NCBI GenBank assembly: GCA_903858185.1
Contig: CAIOHT010000032.1
Location: 1-33,238, forward strand
Direction: 5' to 3'
Origin: an uncultured Caulobacterales bacterium
Lineage (GTDB): Bacteria; Pseudomonadota; Alphaproteobacteria; Caulobacterales; Caulobacteraceae
Length of the DNA stretch: 33,238 nt
A model generated the notes under the pieces. The model worked only from the letters and a program-made list of their open reading frames with translations. It did no database searches and was not told the DNA's origin. The position numbers and the translations under genes are program-made. Every line of letters begins with the position of its first letter. Position 1 is the first letter of the stretch. Below, piece after piece: positions 29,373-33,238 of this stretch.

Positions 29373-31058
29373 TCAGACGGCCAGAAGCTTTCCGGCAAGG
29401 CCGTCCTCGATCAGCTGGATGGTCTTGTCGAGGCCGAAGATGGCCGCGAACGAGCCGAAGCGCGGGCCCTGGGTCTGGCCCAGCAGCACCTCGTAGAGCC
29501 CCTGGAACCACAGGCGCAACGGATCGAAGCCGTGCGCCTTGCCGGCCTCGTAGACCTCGAACTGGATCTGCTCGGCGTCCTGACAGCCGGACGGCAGGGC
29601 GCGGAAGCGAACCAGCAGGTCCTCCATCGCAGCGCGCTCCTGATCGGTCGCCGCGCGGAAGGATTTCGTCGGGGCGACGAAATCCTCGTAGTAGTTCATC
29701 GCATAGCCGACCAGGCGGTCGAGCAGCGGCTGGGTTTCCGGCGTTGCGCCGGGAATGTAGCGTGTCAGGAAGCCCCACAGGACCTCGCGGTCCGAGGCGT
29801 TGCCTGCGGAAACCAGGTTCAGCATCAGCGAGAACGACACCGGCGAGCCGGCTTCCGGCGGGGCACCCATGTGGACGTGCCAGGCCGGGTTGTTCAGGTC
29901 GACCGCGTTGGCGCCCTCTTCCCGCTTGCGGTTGAAGGCGTCCAGCTGCTGCAGATACTCGTCCGTCGCCTTGGGGATGACGTCGAAATAGAGCTTCTTG
30001 GCCGACTTCGGCGACTGGAACATGTAGTAGGCGAGGCTCTCGGGCGCGCCGTAGCGCAGCCACTCCTCCATGGTCAGGCCGTTGCCCTTGGTCTTGGAGA
30101 TCTTGTGATTGTGCTCGTCCATGAAGAGTTCGTAGTTGAACCCTTCCGGCTGGACCCCGCCCAGCACCTTGCAGACCTGGTTGGACAGCCGGACGCTGTC
30201 GACAAGGTCCTTGCCGCTCATCTCGTAGTCGACACCCAGGGCGACCCAGCGCATGGCCCAGTCGGGCCGCCACTGCATCTTCACACCGCCGCCGGTGACC
30301 GGAACCTCGGTCAGCTCGCCGTCCTCGTCGCGGAACACGATCGTGCCGCGGTCGACATGGCGCTCCAGGGTCGGCGCCTGCAACACCTTGCCGGTCTTCG
30401 GGCTGATCGGCAGGAAGGGCGAATAGGTCGCGCGGCGCTCCTCGCCCAGCGAGGGCAGCATGATCTTCTGGATCGCGTCGAACCGCGCCAGCGCCGTCAG
30501 GAGCGTTTCGTCGAACCGGCCGCCGCGATAGCAGTCGGTCGAGGACACGAACTCGTACTCGAAGCCGAAGCTGTCGAGGAAGGCGCGCAGGCGCGCATTG
30601 TTGTGGTGGCCGAAGCTCTCGTGCTCGCCGAAGGGGTCGCGGACCACGGTCAGGGGCTTGTCGAGGTCCAGCGCCAGCAGCTCGCCGTTGGGCACATTGG
30701 GCGGCACCTTGCGCAGGCCGTCCATGTCGTCGCTGAAGCTGATCAGGCGGGTCGGCAGGGCGTCGTCGGTCAGGGCGCGGAAGGCCATCCGCACCATGGT
30801 CGTGCGGGCCACCTCGCCGAAGGTACCCATGTGCGGCAGGCCGGACGGGCCATAGCCGGTCTCCAGCACCACCGGGCGCTGCAGGGCCTCGAAGGTCTTG
30901 AACGCTTCGTCGGCCTTGCCGGAGTTGATCAGCACCGACGCGAGATCGCGCTCGGCGTCGGACAGACGGACGCGCAGCACCCGCGCCAACAGGTTGCGCG
31001 CCTGCTCGAACGGCCAGGCCTTGGCGTCGCGAGCGGTATGGGAGAGGCCTTCAAACAT
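29373..31058 (-). CDS. lysK: lysyl-tRNA synthetase, class I
   Basis: A 561-residue class I lysyl-tRNA synthetase, which charges tRNA-Lys. This archaeal type replaces the class II enzyme in many alphaproteobacteria. The HIGH motif appears as GPSGLPHMGTF (about 70-80) and the KMSKS motif as HKISKTKGNG (about 318-327). The anticodon-binding helical C-terminal half follows. The ATG at 31058 starts MFEGLSHTARDAKAWPFEQA; the open frame continues upstream but is antisense to the CPBP gene. Its stop faces the S24 gene stop, four bases away. Confidence 0.95.
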   Translation of the reverse strand: MFEGLSHTARDAKAWPFEQARNLLARVLRVRLSDAERDLASVLINSGKADEAFKTFEALQRPVVLETGYGPSGLPHMGTFGEVARTTMVRMAFRALTDDALPTRLISFSDDMDGLRKVPPNVPNGELLALDLDKPLTVVRDPFGEHESFGHHNNARLRAFLDSFGFEYEFVSSTDCYRGGRFDETLLTALARFDAIQKIMLPSLGEERRATYSPFLPISPKTGKVLQAPTLERHVDRGTIVFRDEDGELTEVPVTGGGVKMQWRPDWAMRWVALGVDYEMSGKDLVDSVRLSNQVCKVLGGVQPEGFNYELFMDEHNHKISKTKGNGLTMEEWLRYGAPESLAYYMFQSPKSAKKLYFDVIPKATDEYLQQLDAFNRKREEGANAVDLNNPAWHVHMGAPPEAGSPVSFSLMLNLVSAGNASDREVLWGFLTRYIPGATPETQPLLDRLVGYAMNYYEDFVAPTKSFRAATDQERAAMEDLLVRFRALPSGCQDAEQIQFEVYEAGKAHGFDPLRLWFQGLYEVLLGQTQGPRFGSFAAIFGLDKTIQLIEDGLAGKLLAV

Positions 31059-31090
31059 GGTCCGGCGTTGTAGGGATTGAGCGGGCGCGG

Positions 31091-31615
31091 TCAAGGAACC
31101 AGCGCCCGGGCGACCTGTCCGCCGCCGAACGCGACCTGCCAGATCGCGACCTCGAACCAGTGCAGGGCCACAGCCGGCCAGAGGGAGCCGGTGTGATGGC
31201 GGAGCAGGCCGCAGGCCAGGCCCAGCACCGCCGTGGTGGCGAGAAAGTCCGGCCGCAGGAACACCGGCGCGGCGGCCTGCATGAAGGTCAGGGCCTCGAC
31301 CACATGCCAGCCGACGAAGGCCGCCGTCGACAGCAGCAGGGACAGGGTCACGTCCCGCCTGTCTCGTCGGGAGGGGATCAGCAAACCGCGGAACACGGCT
31401 TCCTCGCCCAGCGCCGGCACGATCAGCGCCAGCGCCAGGCTGAAGGGCAGGATCGACCAGTCGGGCGGTGTCGGGCGCAGGAAGCCGCCGACCGTGCCGA
31501 TCACGCCCTCGACCGCGAGCGCAATCACGCCAACACCGGCCGCCACAAGCCACTGCCTGCGCGAGGGCCAGGTTGTCAGGGCGGCCATCAGGCGGCGGAG
31601 AAGGGCGGACATCAT
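31091..31615 (-). CDS. CPBP family intramembrane protease
   Basis: A 174-residue membrane protein of the CPBP (CAAX protease and bacteriocin-processing) family. The first motif GEEAVFRG with Glu71, Glu72 and Arg76 and the second with His in FVGWHVVEA are visible, along with the late LWPAVALHWFEVAIWQ. About four to five membrane helices surround them. The start may be ATG 31615 or 31612; no clear Shine-Dalgarno is seen. It could process prenylated or peptide substrates or give immunity to bacteriocins; no substrate is known. It is 32 bases upstream of lysK on the same strand. Confidence 0.88.
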   Translation of the reverse strand: MMSALLRRLMAALTTWPSRRQWLVAAGVGVIALAVEGVIGTVGGFLRPTPPDWSILPFSLALALIVPALGEEAVFRGLLIPSRRDRRDVTLSLLLSTAAFVGWHVVEALTFMQAAAPVFLRPDFLATTAVLGLACGLLRHHTGSLWPAVALHWFEVAIWQVAFGGGQVARALVP

Positions 31616-31809
31616 CGCGGTCGTGCAGCCATCATACGCCCGGGCGCGAGCTCGGGGGGCGACCCCGGACGATTCCGGTCGGGAGTCTCGCAAATGTCCC
31701 GCGATGTCTCGGCTTTATGCGTCCCGGGAGTCTCCCTCATCGGGCGTGCATTTTCTTCGGCAACGGTTCAGTCTCGCCCTGTCGCAAGAACCTGGGGAGG
31801 GACCACGAC

Positions 31810-32193
31810 ATGGATCTGCCGATTACGTCCGCGCTGGCCGGCGCCGCCGCCATCTTTCTCGTCCTGCTGAGCCTGCCGGTCGCCCTGCGCCGCCGCGCCA
31901 CCAGACAGAGTTTCGGGGACGGGGGCGACGAGGCCTTCAACCGGAAAATCCGGGCCCAGGCGAACTTCATTGAATATGTGCCGCTGTCCATCCTCGCGAT
32001 CGGTCTGGTCGAGATGAACGGCGGCTCGCAAATGATGGTCTGCGGCCTGGCCGCGACCCTGGCCGCCGCGCGGGTGCTGCACGCCTTCGGCCTGTGGAGC
32101 AATGTCCTGATCGGCAGGGCTCTGGGCGCCATGCTGACCTTCGGGGTGCTTCTCGTGGCCGGCGGCCTGCTCGTCTACGGCCAGCTGACCTGA
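31810..32193 (+). CDS. MAPEG family membrane protein
   Basis: A 127-residue protein with four membrane helices. The MAPEG signature is seen in IRAQANFIEYVPLSILAIGL (Asn/Glu/Tyr/Pro motif) after a charged loop, then VLHAFGLWSNVL. Family members include glutathione transferases and eicosanoid enzymes; bacterial ones act on lipid or glutathione substrates. The ATG follows GGGGAGGGACCACGAC, a strong Shine-Dalgarno. It is divergent from the CPBP gene. Confidence 0.88.
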   Translation: MDLPITSALAGAAAIFLVLLSLPVALRRRATRQSFGDGGDEAFNRKIRAQANFIEYVPLSILAIGLVEMNGGSQMMVCGLAATLAAARVLHAFGLWSNVLIGRALGAMLTFGVLLVAGGLLVYGQLT

Positions 32194-32209
32194 CCGGCCG
32201 CAGACGGGC

Positions 32210-33238
32210 CTAGAGCGGGGCTGACTCCGGATCAGCGATTTCGGCCTCGTCGCCGGGGCGGTTGAGCACGACAACCGCCCCCACATCGGCCGTGACATTG
32301 CCGACCGTGCGGAAGATGTCCGGGATGACCTCCACCGCCAGGAGCAGGGGCAGGAGATCAATCGGCACGCCGAGGGTCAGGCAGATCGGCACCAGGCTGG
32401 CGAGGAACGAGACCTGGCCCGGGAGGCCGACGGAGCCGACGCTGATGGTCCAGGCAACGAACACTGCCGCGACCATCTGGGCCAGGCTGGGCTGGACGCC
32501 GTAGATGTGGGCGCAGAAGTAGGCCACCGAGAGATTGGCGACGGGTCCGGTTATGCGGAACACCGCGACCGCCAGCGGAAGCACCAGGCCCGTGACCTTC
32601 GGCGGAATGTGCAGGTCGTCCTGCGCCCGTTCGACCATGGCCGGCAGGCAGGCCAGTGACGACTGGGTGCTGAAGGCCAGGGCCTGGACCGGAGCGGTGG
32701 CCCTGGCAAAGGCGCGCACGGAGACGCCGCGCTTCAGCGCCACCACGATGTAGGGCAGGATCGTGATGCTGGCGGTGATCAGCGAGACGATGATGACGTA
32801 CTGCAGGATCGTTCCAGCGGCGCCGAGACCGGCTCGCAGACCCACGCCGAGACTCAGGGCGAAGACGCCGACCGGCGCAGCCCACAGCACCCAGCGGACG
32901 ATGACGATCATGGTGTCGGCGACAGCGCTGAACAGGTCGACGAGGCTCGCCTTGCGCGCCGCCACCAGCCGGGTGGCGGCCAGGCCGAAGAACATGCCGA
33001 ACACCACCAGCGGCAGCATGGCGCCCTCTGCAGCGGCCTGGACCGGATTGCTGGGCGCCAGGGACCTGAGCCAGTCACCGAAGCCCGCCACCGGGACTTC
33101 GGCCAGATCCACGCCGCCGGCGCCGGCGCGCATGGCCGCGGCCCCGGCCGGATCAACCGGCCAGAGCGACAGCGCGCCCTGGGACGCCACGGTTCCATAA
33201 ACGGCGGCGATCAGCATGCCGACCGAGAACAGCAGGAT
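32210..33238 (-). CDS. dicarboxylate/amino acid:cation symporter (gene cut by window end)
   Basis: The C-terminal 342 or so residues of a DAACS-family transporter (GltP/DctA type), which imports dicarboxylates or amino acids with H+ or Na+. The start lies beyond the window. Recognisable features are the serine-rich hairpin region ALAFSTQSSLACLPAMVERA, the helix with GPVANLSVAYFCAHIYG, GLPGQVSFLASL, and the last motif EVIPDIFRTVGNVTADVGAVVVLNR. The substrate cannot be stated. It is convergent with the MAPEG gene (16 bases apart). Confidence 0.9.
   Translation of the reverse strand: MLLFSVGMLIAAVYGTVASQGALSLWPVDPAGAAAMRAGAGGVDLAEVPVAGFGDWLRSLAPSNPVQAAAEGAMLPLVVFGMFFGLAATRLVAARKASLVDLFSAVADTMIVIVRWVLWAAPVGVFALSLGVGLRAGLGAAGTILQYVIIVSLITASITILPYIVVALKRGVSVRAFARATAPVQALAFSTQSSLACLPAMVERAQDDLHIPPKVTGLVLPLAVAVFRITGPVANLSVAYFCAHIYGVQPSLAQMVAAVFVAWTISVGSVGLPGQVSFLASLVPICLTLGVPIDLLPLLLAVEVIPDIFRTVGNVTADVGAVVVLNRPGDEAEIADPESAPL

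Noticed and set aside
29532-31073. Open frame of 513 codons on the plus strand opposite the LysRS gene
   Set aside because: Antisense shadow; the LysRS frame has HIGH and KMSKS motifs.
31059-31553. Upstream continuation of the LysRS frame
   Set aside because: It overlaps the CPBP gene in another frame; the LysRS N-terminus is canonical at 31058.
31680-31734. CGGGAGTCTC repeated 45 bases apart before the MAPEG gene
   Set aside because: Short and GC-rich; expected by chance and not placed like a promoter element.

Overview
The window looks like a chromosomal segment of a high-GC alphaproteobacterium, most likely of the order Caulobacterales (Caulobacter, Brevundimonas or Phenylobacterium type). 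The evidence is an F1 ATP-synthase operon atpHAGDC without F0 genes, an AtpD with an Ala/Lys/Pro-rich N-terminal extension, a very short epsilon subunit, a class I lysyl-tRNA synthetase, and many lipid-catabolism genes. The genus is inference. I see no rRNA, tRNA, CRISPR array, transposase or prophage block. Gene density is high and no gene-free stretch exceeds 300 bases.

Layout. 1-1336 (+): two tandem alpha/beta hydrolases, the first cut by the window edge. 1308-2203 (-): a small membrane protein and an exported Pro/Ala-rich protein. 2305-7209 (-): atpHAGDC, preceded by a half-size hotdog protein and a small cysteine-containing exported protein with its own clear terminator. 8274-8690 (-): a membrane protein. 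8835-10589 (+): an acyl-CoA dehydrogenase and a GFA-family zinc protein. 10670-13502 (+): LemA lipoprotein, two TPM-domain proteins and a spermidine-synthase-like protein, in a tightly packed run. 13644-14081 (+): a DUF1330 protein, convergent with an N-acyl-D-amino-acid deacylase (14115-15857, -). 15925-16281 (-): a small exported protein, divergent from a thiolase (16435-17610, +). 17765-17929 (+): a very small exported or membrane peptide. 18050-18505 (-): a lipoprotein, divergent from a C5-cytosine DNA methyltransferase (18552-19673, +). 19744-22844 (+): cysteine synthase, an FAD monooxygenase and a Vsr-type mismatch endonuclease. 22362-24101 (-): a hybrid histidine kinase. 24202-28151 (-): a MerR regulator, two acyl-CoA dehydrogenases and an OsmC protein, forming a likely operon. 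28284-29368 (+): a membrane protein and a LexA-like S24 regulator. 29373-31615 (-): class I LysRS and a CPBP protease. 31810-32193 (+): a MAPEG protein. 32210-33238 (-): a dicarboxylate/amino-acid:cation symporter, cut by the window edge.

Functional themes. Several loci concern acyl-CoA metabolism: three acyl-CoA dehydrogenases, a thiolase, and a MerR regulator of the type that controls branched-chain amino acid or fatty acid breakdown. Two have well-formed operator-like palindromes: an ACGT-containing one upstream of the MerR gene, and a TCAAAC/GTTTGA one upstream of the thiolase. A second theme is DNA methylation with mismatch repair (Dcm-like enzyme plus Vsr), split by two metabolic genes.

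The most unusual items are non-coding or structural. A hairpin repeat occurs twice, each time between the 3' ends of convergent genes; one copy sits where the vsr stop codon would be expected, leaving the vsr frame open for about 170 extra codons. A tiny peptide gene has two in-frame starts, each with a Shine-Dalgarno sequence. A LexA-like regulator has AT-rich direct repeats 20 bases apart immediately before its start codon.
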